A stretch of 64,000 nt of DNA from Natronococcus sp. AD-5 (GCF_030734285.1 NZ_CP132294.1:930001-994000); one strand, 5' to 3'; shown: positions 17,290 to 25,940, counted from the first letter of the stretch. Translations and numbers: made by a program. Notes: generated from the letters alone by a model not told the origin.

Positions 17290-18087
17290 TCAGTCGTCCG
17301 TGTCTCCGCCGTCGGCCTCGTCGTTACTCTTCCCGTCGGCTCGAGTCCGGGTCAGGAACTCGTAGCGTCGGCAGACGTCCGACCAGTCGACGACGTTCCA
17401 CCACTCCTCGATATAACTCGCCCGTTCGTTCTCGTACTGGAGGTAGTAGGCGTGTTCCCAGACGTCGAGCGTCAGCAGCGGAATCGCGCCCTGATGGGCC
17501 AGGCCGTTCTGAGACTCGACCTGCCCGATCACCAGCAGGTCGGCGATCGGCTCGTAAAACAGCATCGCCCACCCGTTGCTCTCGACGTTCTCCGCGGCCG
17601 CGGTGAACTCGTCCCGGAACCCCTCGAACGAACCGAACTGGTTCTCGAGCGCGGATCGGAACTCGCCGCCGGGTTCGCCCCCGCCGTCGGGACTCATGTT
17701 CTGCCAGAAGATGGTGTGGTTGACGTGACCGGAGAAGTTGAACGAAAAGTCCCGCTTCGCGGCCGTGACGTCCTCGAACTCGCCGTCGGAGCGCACCTCT
17801 TCAAATGTATCGAGGGCGTCGTTCGCCCCGTCGACGTACCCCTGGTGGTGCTCGCTGTGGTGGAGTTCCATGATCCGCTCGTCGATGTGGGGTTCGAGCG
17901 CGTCGTAGTCGTAGGGCAGTTCCGGTAGCGCGTACCGCCCGTTTTCCGTGGCACCGGACTTGGGGCCGTCGGAGTCGTCGGATCCCGTCGCCGCGGTCGA
18001 TCCGACCAGCGCGAGGCCGGTCAGCCCGCCGATCGTTTGCAGGACGTCGCGCCGCTGCCCGGTCGGGAGAATCGAGTCGTTTGTCAT
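17290..18087 (-). CDS. Exported Fe/Mn superoxide dismutase with Tat-type signal
   Basis: A 265-residue SOD. The N-terminus 'GQRRDVLQTIGGLTGLALVG' is a twin-arginine-type signal, followed by an acidic spacer and then a full SOD domain from 'YALPELPYDYDALEPHID'. Metal ligands are visible: His in 'LHHSEHHQGYV', His in 'HVNHTIFWQN', and Asp/His in 'TLDVWEHAYYLQY'. It removes superoxide outside the cell or in the cell-wall space. Most haloarchaeal SODs are cytoplasmic, so an exported copy is less usual. The C-terminus is acidic. It is divergent from the MBL gene. Confidence 0.92.
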   Translation of the reverse strand: MTNDSILPTGQRRDVLQTIGGLTGLALVGSTAATGSDDSDGPKSGATENGRYALPELPYDYDALEPHIDERIMELHHSEHHQGYVDGANDALDTFEEVRSDGEFEDVTAAKRDFSFNFSGHVNHTIFWQNMSPDGGGEPGGEFRSALENQFGSFEGFRDEFTAAAENVESNGWAMLFYEPIADLLVIGQVESQNGLAHQGAIPLLTLDVWEHAYYLQYENERASYIEEWWNVVDWSDVCRRYEFLTRTRADGKSNDEADGGDTDD

Positions 18088-18271
18088 ACGCTCGCGTGAA
18101 CAACGTTCCGTTCAATCAAAACCCACCCGGCAATATAAGGTATTGAATTAACGCCCGAATATATCGAGACTAATTAGGCAAACTGATCTTACCCGAGAGC
18201 CGGGACCGCTTGAATCGACGACACTCGCGGAGACGACAACACTTACCCGGTCGGTCTGCGCATCCCAGAGT

Positions 18272-19105
18272 ATGATCCACAGCGACTGGGACGACTGGCT
18301 CGTTCGTGACGTCGAAGACGCATCGCCGGACGGCGTCGCGATCTGGTACCTCGGCTGCAACGGCTTCGTGCTCAAGGGACGCGAAGGAACGACGATTTTC
18401 ATCGACCCGTACGTCGGCCTGGGCGACCCGCCGCGAACCGTCCGCATGATCCCCGTGCCGTTCGATCCCGAAGACGTGAGCGAGGCCGACGCGGTCCTCG
18501 CGACGCACGAGCACACCGACCACGTCCACGGACCGAGTCAGGCGCCGATCCTCGAGAATACGGGTGCGACCCTGTACGCGCCGGACGACAGCCTGGCGGT
18601 CGCGCGCGAAGACGAGACCTGGACGGACGAGTGGGACGTGAGCGACGAGCAGTTCGGCGAAGTGAGCGAAGGGGATAGTCTCGAGATCGGCGAGTTCACC
18701 CTCCACGTCGAGGATGCGTACGATCCCGACGCGACTCACCCGGTGAGTTACGTCCTCGAGCACGAGGCGGGAACGTTCTTCCACGGCGGGGATACGAAAC
18801 CGTCCGACGAGTTCGAACGGATCGGTTCGGAGTACGACATCGATCTCGGCGCACTCGCGTTCGGCACCGTCGGACGAATCCCCGACAAGGAGACCGGAGA
18901 GCCGAAGCGAACGCGCTGGTACAACGACGAGAACCAGATCGTTGAGGCGGCCGCCGACCTCGAACTCGAGGCGCTCCTGCCGAGTCACTGGGACATGTGG
19001 CGCGGCCTCACCTCGGATCCGAAGGTGCTCCACCACCACGCGAAGAGCTTCGCGTATCCCCGCCGACTGGAACTCGTCGAAATCGGGGATCGCGTCGATC
19101 TATAG
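18272..19105 (+). CDS. MBL-fold metallohydrolase, UlaG-like
   Basis: A 277-residue metallo-beta-lactamase-fold protein. 'LATHEHTDHVHGPSQAP' carries the HxHxDH metal motif. 'FHGGDTKPSDEFERIG' and 'LLPSHWDMWRG' supply further metal ligands. 'IWYLGCNGFVLKG' at the N-terminus is typical of the UlaG (ascorbate-6-phosphate lactonase) subfamily. The physiological substrate in haloarchaea is unknown. It is monocistronic by context. Confidence 0.86.
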   Translation: MIHSDWDDWLVRDVEDASPDGVAIWYLGCNGFVLKGREGTTIFIDPYVGLGDPPRTVRMIPVPFDPEDVSEADAVLATHEHTDHVHGPSQAPILENTGATLYAPDDSLAVAREDETWTDEWDVSDEQFGEVSEGDSLEIGEFTLHVEDAYDPDATHPVSYVLEHEAGTFFHGGDTKPSDEFERIGSEYDIDLGALAFGTVGRIPDKETGEPKRTRWYNDENQIVEAAADLELEALLPSHWDMWRGLTSDPKVLHHHAKSFAYPRRLELVEIGDRVDL

Positions 19106-19217
19106 CCTCCGCTGAAAGCCGGTACACACCCGCTCGCACGGCCGTTTTCGATCGGAGCCTATCGTTTCAGTGAGTCCTCTCGGCGCACGTATATCAGAAC
19201 TGATACTGTCCGTACAA

Positions 19218-19224
19218 TTTATAG
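19218..19224 (+). promoter_or_regulatory. TATA-like element for the acidic coiled-coil gene
   Basis: 'CAATTTATAGTAA' lies 25-31 bp before the ATG at 19249. Confidence 0.5.
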
Positions 19225-19248
19225 TAATGCTATGGTAACGTTGGCGCC

Positions 19249-20907
19249 ATGAGTAGCACCGCCGACACGGACGACGTGATCGAGGTCAGTGCCGATGGGT
19301 TGACCGTCCGAAAGCGGTTCGCGGCGGACGAGTTCCCCGTTCCGGCGATCCGGTTCGAGATCGAGTCGGACCACGACGAGTCGGTTACATTTCGCCTCTC
19401 GGAGGAGATTCCCGAATCGTTCCCCATGGATAAGGTCGGGTTCCACCCCGACTACTACAGCGACGACTGGACGGCCTTCCAGGACAACCACGTCGAGTTC
19501 ACCGGCACGCTCGTGCCCGACGAACAGCTCGTAACCGTCTACGGGATTCGGATCGACGACGAGAGCGTCGCGGCCGAGTTCCTCACGGAGCCGACGGTCG
19601 TCGAAGTCAGTTCCGAGGACGCGGCCGGGTCGGACGCCGACGCGATCAGCGACGGGGTCATCGAGACGATCGTCTCGGACGATGGGACCCAGGCGGTCAA
19701 GGACATGATCGCCGGCGAGACCGATTCCGTACCGGGCCTCGAGGACGACGAGGATCTGGATCTGGATCTCGAGGACGACACCGATCTCGCCGACGAGGAG
19801 GCGGGGCTCGAGGACGAACCCGACATCGAACTCGGGTTCGAAGAGGACGAACTCCCCGAGACCGACGAGGACGAGGCGATCGAAGCCGCGCCGCCGGCCG
19901 ACGGCACGGTCGATCTCGATCTGGAGTCCGACGGAACCGAAGCCGAGGAATCCGGCGTCGCGGGCGCCGGTACGTCCGAAGTCGATCTCGGGCTCGAGGA
20001 GGAGTCAGACCTCGAGCGGCCCGAAGACTCCGCTGCCGACGACGTCGAGACGACCGCGGACGTCGCCGAGGAGGAAAGCGAGGGTATCGCTATCGAGAAC
20101 GAAGACGGCACTATCGAAGAGACGGACGGCGATACCGAGGACGCGGACATCGGCGGTGAAGACGACGTGGATCTCGAGGCCGACGACGCGGACGCCGAAT
20201 CGGCGGAGACCGACGCCGAACCGAACGCGCCGGACGAGTCGCCCGCGGCCGACGAGAGCGAGGACGCTACCGACGAGCCGAGTGACGAAGCGAGCGAATC
20301 GACCTCGACCGAGACGGACTCGAGCGAAGCCGATTCGGCCGAAGACGAGCCCGACGCCGCGTTCGACGGCTCGATCGGCGCGCGACTCGCGGCGGAGATT
20401 CGCGAGGAGACCGTCGACGAGGAGGATCTCGAGGTCCTGCGCTCCGAGCTCGATCTCGAGCCCTCCGGCCCGGAGATCGCGAAGGTCGAGCACCTCCAGT
20501 CCCGGGTCGAGGAAGTCGCCGCTTACACGGACGCGCTAGAACGGTTTCTCGACGAGCAGGGGACCGGCGAGCAGCTGATCGAGGACCTCCGGGCGGAGCT
20601 GGCGTCGTTCGAGGACGACCTCGCTGCGATGAACGACCGACTCGAGGACACCGACTCGCGCGTCGACGGCGTCGAAACCGACGTCGAGTCGCTGACCGAC
20701 TGGACCGCCGACCTGGAAACCGATCTGGCCGACGTCACGGACGACGTCGAATCCGTGGAAACCGACCTCGACGACGTAAGCGACGACGTCGAAACGGTCG
20801 ACGAACGCGTCGACGACCTCGCCGACGACCTCGAGCAGGTTCAGGAAGGGCTGACGGACATCCGGAACTGGCGCGACCAGCTCGGTTCGATGTTCTCGGA
20901 CGGCTAG
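19249..20907 (+). CDS. Very acidic protein with N-terminal beta domain and C-terminal coiled coil
   Basis: A 552-residue protein. Residues 1-125 form a compact domain ('LTVRKRFAADEFPVPAIRFE', 'FTGTLVPDEQLVTVYGIRI'). Residues 130-375 are a low-complexity Asp/Glu-rich linker. From about residue 380 to the end it is helical, with a repeating pattern of the form 'DVETDLDDVSDDVETVDERV' that predicts a long coiled coil. No enzyme motif or membrane segment is present. I do not recognise a named function. The layout suggests a structural or scaffold role such as an SMC-like linker, though without any ATPase. It is followed after 49 bp by the gene at 20957. Confidence 0.75.
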   Translation: MSSTADTDDVIEVSADGLTVRKRFAADEFPVPAIRFEIESDHDESVTFRLSEEIPESFPMDKVGFHPDYYSDDWTAFQDNHVEFTGTLVPDEQLVTVYGIRIDDESVAAEFLTEPTVVEVSSEDAAGSDADAISDGVIETIVSDDGTQAVKDMIAGETDSVPGLEDDEDLDLDLEDDTDLADEEAGLEDEPDIELGFEEDELPETDEDEAIEAAPPADGTVDLDLESDGTEAEESGVAGAGTSEVDLGLEEESDLERPEDSAADDVETTADVAEEESEGIAIENEDGTIEETDGDTEDADIGGEDDVDLEADDADAESAETDAEPNAPDESPAADESEDATDEPSDEASESTSTETDSSEADSAEDEPDAAFDGSIGARLAAEIREETVDEEDLEVLRSELDLEPSGPEIAKVEHLQSRVEEVAAYTDALERFLDEQGTGEQLIEDLRAELASFEDDLAAMNDRLEDTDSRVDGVETDVESLTDWTADLETDLADVTDDVESVETDLDDVSDDVETVDERVDDLADDLEQVQEGLTDIRNWRDQLGSMFSDG

Positions 20908-20956
20908 TTCGCGGGAAACGCAACTCGTTTATCCGTCGGTAGTTGAGAACTGGTCG

Positions 20957-21880
20957 ATGGGCGAGACGATCCCGATCGCGGTCCCGCGGAAGGGGCGGCC
21001 GCTCGAGTGCGTGCTCGATCGCGTCGCTGCACGGCTCGACGTTCCGGCCCTCGCGGACGACATCACGTCGACGCTTCGACACGAAAAAGCACGGACGAAA
21101 GGCACCGTCGACGCCGACGAGGACGTGTACCATCGTCTCGCCGCCTACAGCACCGTCGACGATCCGACCGAACCCGAGTACACCCTCCTTCGTGACGATC
21201 GTGCCGGGAAACCGAGGCGGATCGTCTTCGACAGCGTGACGATTCCGCTCGACGATCGCGACGGCGTTCCCGAGGGGACGTCGATCCAGCTCGTCGGTCG
21301 CGAAGAGCCGTTTCGCGCGCTGCGAACCCACGAGTTCGCGCTCGGGTTCGATAGCGCCGACCTGGTGCTCGAGGAGGTCGTCGAACTCCGACCGAAGCCG
21401 CTCGACCGGATCGCCGACGTCAACGCCCGGATCAACCCGGTCGATACCGACGTCCGCGTCGTCACGGGACTCGGCGATACCGTCTATCACACCCTCATGG
21501 CGACCCCGGAAGCGGCGCCGCCGTCCGAATCGATCGACCGCGACTTTCTCGAGGACTACGAGGGGCCGATCTGTATCGAACCGCGGTACGAGCGGCTGGT
21601 CCAGGCCGTCCTCGGGACGAAGACGCTCGACGGCGTCGAGTTTCACTATCCCGCGAACGGTCGCGAAGAAGAGGCGGCGATCGCCGACACGGGACTCGGC
21701 GTCTACCTGACCGTGACCGGTTCGACCGCTCGAGATCACGGGCTGTTGCTCGGCGAACAACTGTTCCCCAGCGAGACGGTGCTGCTCGAGAACACGCCCG
21801 AAGTCTCCGAATCCGTCGCCGCAGTCCGATCGGTGCTGGCGAACGGTGCTGCGGAGACGGAACTCGCGGTCACTCACTGA
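20957..21880 (+). CDS. Protein of unknown function, weakly similar to ATP phosphoribosyltransferase HisG
   Basis: A 307-residue soluble protein. The start 'MGETIPIAVPRKGRPLECVL' resembles the first strand and loop of HisG ('IAVPNKGRL'), and alternating strands and helices fit a periplasmic-binding-type fold. 'LRPKPLDRIADVNARINPVD' and 'YEGPICIEPRYERLVQAVLG' are well-formed coding segments with no motif I recognise. The HisG link is tentative, because the conserved catalytic residues cannot be confirmed by eye. It lies 49 bp downstream of the acidic coiled-coil gene and is possibly cotranscribed with it. Confidence 0.6.
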   Translation: MGETIPIAVPRKGRPLECVLDRVAARLDVPALADDITSTLRHEKARTKGTVDADEDVYHRLAAYSTVDDPTEPEYTLLRDDRAGKPRRIVFDSVTIPLDDRDGVPEGTSIQLVGREEPFRALRTHEFALGFDSADLVLEEVVELRPKPLDRIADVNARINPVDTDVRVVTGLGDTVYHTLMATPEAAPPSESIDRDFLEDYEGPICIEPRYERLVQAVLGTKTLDGVEFHYPANGREEEAAIADTGLGVYLTVTGSTARDHGLLLGEQLFPSETVLLENTPEVSESVAAVRSVLANGAAETELAVTH

Positions 21881-22077
21881 TCCGTCCGGTTCTCCCTCTC
21901 GTCCCTGACTATCCGTCTACAGCCGTGGGAGCTTCTGGGAGGCCAGTATTAGTGCTCCGGCTCGAGGAGATTCGCCGCTCAAATTTCATATAGCAGCATA
22001 GGATTCATTCGACTGGCCTCAACCGTCGTACGGTAAGAAATATTGCATCTAAAGTCTGTCAAATGTGGCGAAACGGC

Positions 22078-23033
22078 CTATAGCAGCGAGTAGATGTTCG
22101 CCCCGTAGACCGTCCGGACTTGGTCGCCCCAGTTGTGGGTGTAGGTGTCGATGACGTCGCTGGCGACGTCGCCGCGAAGGTACTTGACGACGCCGCGATC
22201 GCCCGTTCGATCCCGGAGGTGCGTCGTGAAGAAGTGCCGGAAGTAGTGGGGGGTCACGTTCTCCGTTGCACCGCCGCCCGTCCGATACCAGCCGTGCTCG
22301 CGGGCGTGTTTCTCGACGACGTACCGGACGTCCGAGGTCTGTAACCGCTCGCCGGAGTTCGGCGTCGACCGGGAGCACCGTATCCCGCTTGCGCTTGTTC
22401 GAGGCGGTTCGCTCCTCACCGTTGACGGTCCGGCCGCGAGCCGGCTCGGCGGCGACGAACACCGATGCCGCGCGACGCTCGAGCTGGACGCGCGGCGTCC
22501 ACTCGAGGTCGACCTCCGGTGTCTCGAGGAGGCAGCCCCGTAGATCGAGGTTACAGAGTTCGCCGACGCGCATCCCGGTTTTCAAGCAGGGTGACGACCA
22601 CGGCCCGCTCGAGCGGATGCGCGATCGAATCGACGAACGAGCGCATCTCGGGGACCGAAATATCCCGGCGCGTCGGGTTCGTATCGATCGATTCCGACAA
22701 CTCCTCCATGACGAGTACCATCGGATTCTCCTCGAAGACGCCGACCTGGGTCATGTAGTCGTAGAAGCGGTTGAGGTAGGACGCGTACGTCGCGATCGTG
22801 CTCGGTTCGAAGCGATCGCGAAGGGAGTGGACCCAGGCCATACACTCGCGCCGACCGACGTCCGAGACGTCCTCGACCGCGTCGAAGCGTTCGCACGCGA
22901 ACGCCTCGAACTGCCGGAGGACCCGCTCGTAGGCCTCGAGCGACCGACCGCTCTTTCCGTGATAGCGCTGGTCGTCAAGGAAGTACGCGATCGGGTCCGC
23001 GACCTCCTCGGGTGCGTCCGTTCTAGTCGCCAT
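22078..23033 (-). pseudogene. Decayed tyrosine recombinase (XerC/D-like) with two frame breaks
   Basis: Reading from 23033, frame A encodes the N-terminal core-binding domain ('DPIAYFLDDQRYHGKSGRSL', 'YASYLNRFYDYMTQVGVFEE') and the start of the catalytic domain ('HPLERAVVVTLL'). One extra base near 22588 then shifts the frame. The product continues as 'KTGMRVGELCNLDLRG' and 'RTASNKRKRDTVLPVDAELR'. A second break removes about 25 codons and shifts the frame again, after which 'SDVRYVVEKHAREHGW' runs to the end with 'TPHYFRHFFTTHL' and the Tyr region 'VIDTYTHNWGDQ'. The intact homologue at 23885 gives the alignment. It is inactive as it stands. Confidence 0.85.
22142..22281 (-). repeat. 140-bp inverted repeat copy A, inside the recombinase pseudogene
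   Basis: The reverse complement matches 24689-24828 at 139 of 140 positions. It covers the catalytic HxxR box through the region just before the nucleophilic Tyr. Sequence on both sides diverges sharply. Confidence 0.9.
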
Positions 23034-23208
23034 CGTCCTCGACGATCGTGTAGCCGCCGTGGCGGCCGCTGTATCGAATCCGGTTCTCGGCCTGTAGCTG
23101 TTCGAGGGCGTCGTCGAGTCGCGACTCGACGTCGTCGGTGACCGCCTCGAGGAGTTCGTCCCACGCGTACGTGTCATTTTCCAGTAAATTGAGGACACGT
23201 GTTTCGAG
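23023..23208 (-). pseudogene. Remnant of the recombinase partner gene
   Basis: The encoded segment 'LETRVLNLLENDTYAWDELL' through 'ENRIRYSGRHGGYTIVEDDG' matches the C-terminal winged-helix-like half of the intact partner at 23512. The N-terminal ribbon-helix-helix-like half is missing. It is replaced by an AT-rich, unrelated open frame that runs back to 23385. The stop overlaps the start of the recombinase pseudogene by 11 bp, mirroring the overlap in the intact cassette. Confidence 0.7.
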
Positions 23209-23511
23209 GGCTTTACCCCTAGGGTCTAAGCACAGAATATGCAGTATCATTCCCAGGTCATTTTCGGCTATCTTTAGGTTTTGACAGTGGGTTATAGGTC
23301 TCAAACTAGACTCGCTAGTTCGTACACTACAATAGTAATAGTCACTCAAAACCATATTTGTGTATGTGACATCAGTATAACTCATAGTATGCTACCATGA
23401 ACACAAATAATTAGTAAATCACCTCCAGATTATGAGTTTAATCTCACAAATAAATACCCTTATTTGTGAATATAGGGTAGATTGAAGTGGTTAGAGTTCG
23501 AGAACGAAGAT

Positions 23512-23892
23512 ATGACTGACAATGAGCGAACTACCGTGCAAACGTACGTGCCACGATACCAGAAACAAGTGTGGAGCGATCACGCCGATGAACTAGATAT
23601 GAGTCAAAGCGAATTCGTTCGAACCATGGTCCAGGCCGGTCGTCAGGACTTCGACGTTCCCTCACTCACCTCCCATTCCGATGAAAATTCGGAAACCAGT
23701 ACGGAAGATCTGGAAGAACGTATTCTCGATGTTCTCAATCAAGAGGCCGTCCTTGACTGGGACGACCTTATCGAACGACTGGTAGCAGACATCGAAGACG
23801 ACGTTGACGCGGCCTTAGGGAGACTGCAGGACGAAAATCTCGTTCGCTATAGTGGACGTGACGGGGGATACATCCGGACCGACAATGAGTGA
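23512..23892 (+). CDS. Small DNA-binding partner of the tyrosine recombinase (DUF5805-like)
   Basis: A 126-residue protein starting 'MTDNERTTVQTYVPRYQKQV'. Residues 8-45 look like a ribbon-helix-helix fold ('LDMSQSEFVRTMVQAGRQD'). The C-terminal half ('DDLIERLVADIEDDVDAALG', 'DENLVRYSGRDGGYIR') looks like a winged helix. I believe this matches DUF5805, a haloarchaeal integrase partner family (unverified). The stop overlaps the recombinase start by 8 bp, so the two are translationally coupled. It is AT-richer than the surrounding chromosome. A role as recombination directionality factor or regulator is inference. Confidence 0.8.
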   Translation: MTDNERTTVQTYVPRYQKQVWSDHADELDMSQSEFVRTMVQAGRQDFDVPSLTSHSDENSETSTEDLEERILDVLNQEAVLDWDDLIERLVADIEDDVDAALGRLQDENLVRYSGRDGGYIRTDNE

Positions 23893-24907
23893 GGTATCAG
23901 AGTCGATTGAATATTTCCTTGAAGATATTGAGCATCACGGTCGAAACGAACGAACCACGTCCGCGTATCGTCGTGTCCTTCTCGAATTTGAAGCGTATCT
24001 CGATGAAGAATTTGGGAAATCGCCCACGGAGGCTGGATACAGGGACTGTATGTCTTTTACTCACGAACTCCGTTCGCAGTACTCGGAAAGTACGGTTGCG
24101 AGCTATACGTCATACTTGAATCGGTTCTATGGCTATCTAGTACGGGTCGGTCACCACGATGAAAACCCGATGGAACTCGTTCTCGAAGAGATGAGTGAAT
24201 CGATCGAGTCGAATCCATCACGTCGAGATATTTCTCTTGCAGAGATGCGGGATTTCATCGCTGCCGTTCGACATCCCTTGCACAGAGCGATTGTCATTAC
24301 ACTATTAAAAACTGGCATTCGATCCGGAGAGCTCTGTAACCTCGATCTGATCGATATCAACCTTGATCATGAGGTGATGTGGTGGAATCCTCGAGCTCAG
24401 ATTGCTAAACAACCCGATTCACTATACATTTCTGCAAAACATGCTTATGGAAACGAATCCGATGGTATAGTTAGAACAGCATCTAATAAACGCAAACGCG
24501 AAACGATAATTCCAATCGATGACGAGCTCAAAAATGCACTACTCCAGTGGTTAAGCATCCGTCCAGATACTCAGAGTACTGTACAGCCGCTTTTTGTAGG
24601 AACGGTTGAGCAATGGGGAAAACGAATTACAATTGATATTGTCCATCATACCGTTGAAAAATATGCACGGAACCATGGCTGGTTTCGAACGGGCGGCGGT
24701 GCAACGGAGAACGTGACCCCCCACTACTTCCGGCACTTCTTCACGACGCACCTCCGGGATCGAACGGGCGATCGCGGCGTCGTCAAGTACCTCCGCGGCG
24801 ACGTCGCCAGCGACGTCATCGACACCTATACGCATAATTGGGGGGATCGTATTCGAGAAACCTATCTCGAAAATATTTATTCCCTACAGACAGGTTCACC
24901 TTATTAA
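23885..24907 (+). CDS. Tyrosine recombinase/integrase, intact
   Basis: A 340-residue site-specific recombinase. The core-binding domain occupies about residues 1-110 ('ESTVASYTSYLNRFYGYLV'), with the catalytic domain after it. Active-site residues visible are Arg I in 'KTGIRSGELCNLDL', the HxxR box in 'VTPHYFRHFFTTHLRD' and the nucleophilic Tyr in 'VIDTYTHNWGDR'. The gene is AT-rich except for a GC-rich 140-bp block near the 3' end that is nearly identical to the pseudogene copy. The start at 23885 (ATGAGTGA) overlaps the partner gene. It probably mobilises a small integrated element. No att site is identified. Confidence 0.9.
   Translation: MSEVSESIEYFLEDIEHHGRNERTTSAYRRVLLEFEAYLDEEFGKSPTEAGYRDCMSFTHELRSQYSESTVASYTSYLNRFYGYLVRVGHHDENPMELVLEEMSESIESNPSRRDISLAEMRDFIAAVRHPLHRAIVITLLKTGIRSGELCNLDLIDINLDHEVMWWNPRAQIAKQPDSLYISAKHAYGNESDGIVRTASNKRKRETIIPIDDELKNALLQWLSIRPDTQSTVQPLFVGTVEQWGKRITIDIVHHTVEKYARNHGWFRTGGGATENVTPHYFRHFFTTHLRDRTGDRGVVKYLRGDVASDVIDTYTHNWGDRIRETYLENIYSLQTGSPY
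24689..24828 (+). repeat. 140-bp inverted repeat copy B, inside the intact recombinase
   Basis: Matches the reverse complement of 22142-22281 at 139 of 140 positions. The single difference is a synonymous C/T in the codon pair for 'YLRG'. The block is clearly GC-richer than the rest of the gene around it. Confidence 0.9.
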
Positions 24908-25748
24908 AAGTGAAAGATAGTTTCACGATACCGTTTTTCAAGAGACGGGAAATCGATATTTGAATCTGAATGAGATCCTAAGATGTATTCGCGGTGATGT
25001 AGTGGTCCCCGAAACCGTTCTTTGAAAAAGTATCTCAGGGCAATTGGTGTGAAGTTCGATATTTCATTGTCTGTTGAATAGTATCCATGTTTTCTCCCAT
25101 ACTTTTCGAAAATATATCGTATATTAGCTGGTTTAATACGCTTTCTCCAACTATCTTTCGTTTCTGTGAACAACGCCTCATCTTCAGGTTGGTCCGGTCG
25201 GATTGCTAGCCATCGCAATAATACTGATTCCAATTGATCATCAATCGGAATCAGAGTACGTTGATTCCGTTCTTTGCGGTTACTGTATGGAATATCTCCG
25301 CCATACTGTACAACCAATCCTGGGCCATCAAATTTATCCACTGTTCCTGTCTGAGCATTATTTAAATTATGTCACTTACATTAAGATTACACAACTCTCC
25401 AACGCCAATTCCAGTCTTTGCGATAGTAGCGATAATTGCTAGCGAGAGAGGATGGTGAACGGTATTGTATATATCTAAAACAATACGCATTGGAAAAATA
25501 TTTCGTGAAGTTGTAGGTGTAGGCGAATCTTTATTCGTTCCTCGTCGGTGACCGTGAGCAGCACGGTGACAATCTCGACAAAGCGTAATTAGATTATCTG
25601 ACCTGTTTGTTCCACGTGTATGTATCGGTACAATATGATGAACGTTCAAATTGGTCGTTTCACCGCAATTTCTGCACATCCCATCGTCTCGCTTTAGAAT
25701 TTGATCGCGAAGTTTGAACCATTCGTGTCCGCGAAGTCGCTCCGCCAT
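24904..25748 (-). pseudogene. HNH endonuclease fused to a degenerate tyrosine-recombinase domain, frameshifted
   Basis: Reading from the ATG at 25748, about residues 1-60 are an HNH nuclease: 'KRDDGMCRNCGE', 'NVHHIVPIHTRGTNRSDN' and 'LITLCRDCHRAAHG'. A short linker leads into a recombinase catalytic domain ('HHPLSLAIIATIAKTGIGVG', 'ELCNLNVSDI'). A one-base deletion near 25360 breaks the frame. The next frame continues 'RNQRTLIPIDDQLESVLLRW' and 'YIFEKYGRKHGYYSTDNEIS'. The core-binding domain is absent. Arg I is Gly ('GIGVGEL'), the HxxR His is lost ('TPIALRYFFKERF') and the Tyr is not evident. The DNA is AT-rich, and the 3' end abuts the intact recombinase. Confidence 0.75.
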
Positions 25749-25849
25749 TTTGCTACTCAATGGTTTCTCACAGCTTAAATCAATATTGCTGTCAAGTTTA
25801 GTGGGGACAGGTTATTCATCCGACATAAACGTATGTTAGAATACAATCG

Positions 25850-25872
25850 CATATATCATATGTCGATATATG
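25850..25872. repeat. AT-rich 23-bp palindrome near the island edge
   Basis: 7-bp arms CATATAT (25850-25856) and ATATATG (25866-25872) around a 9-base centre that itself contains CATATG. It lies in the AT-rich gap between the HNH fusion and the PH-domain gene. It could be a recombinase or regulator site. Confidence 0.4.
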
Positions 25873-25940
25873 AAATACAGACTATATTGAATAGGAATCC
25901 AATGATAGGTGATTCAGCAGTTGATCTACAGAAGAACGCT

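Noticed and set aside
22078-25748. An insertion sequence or transposase explanation for the accessory island
   Set aside because: All recognisable proteins are tyrosine recombinases or an HNH nuclease. No DDE or HUH transposase and no terminal inverted repeats with target duplications were seen.
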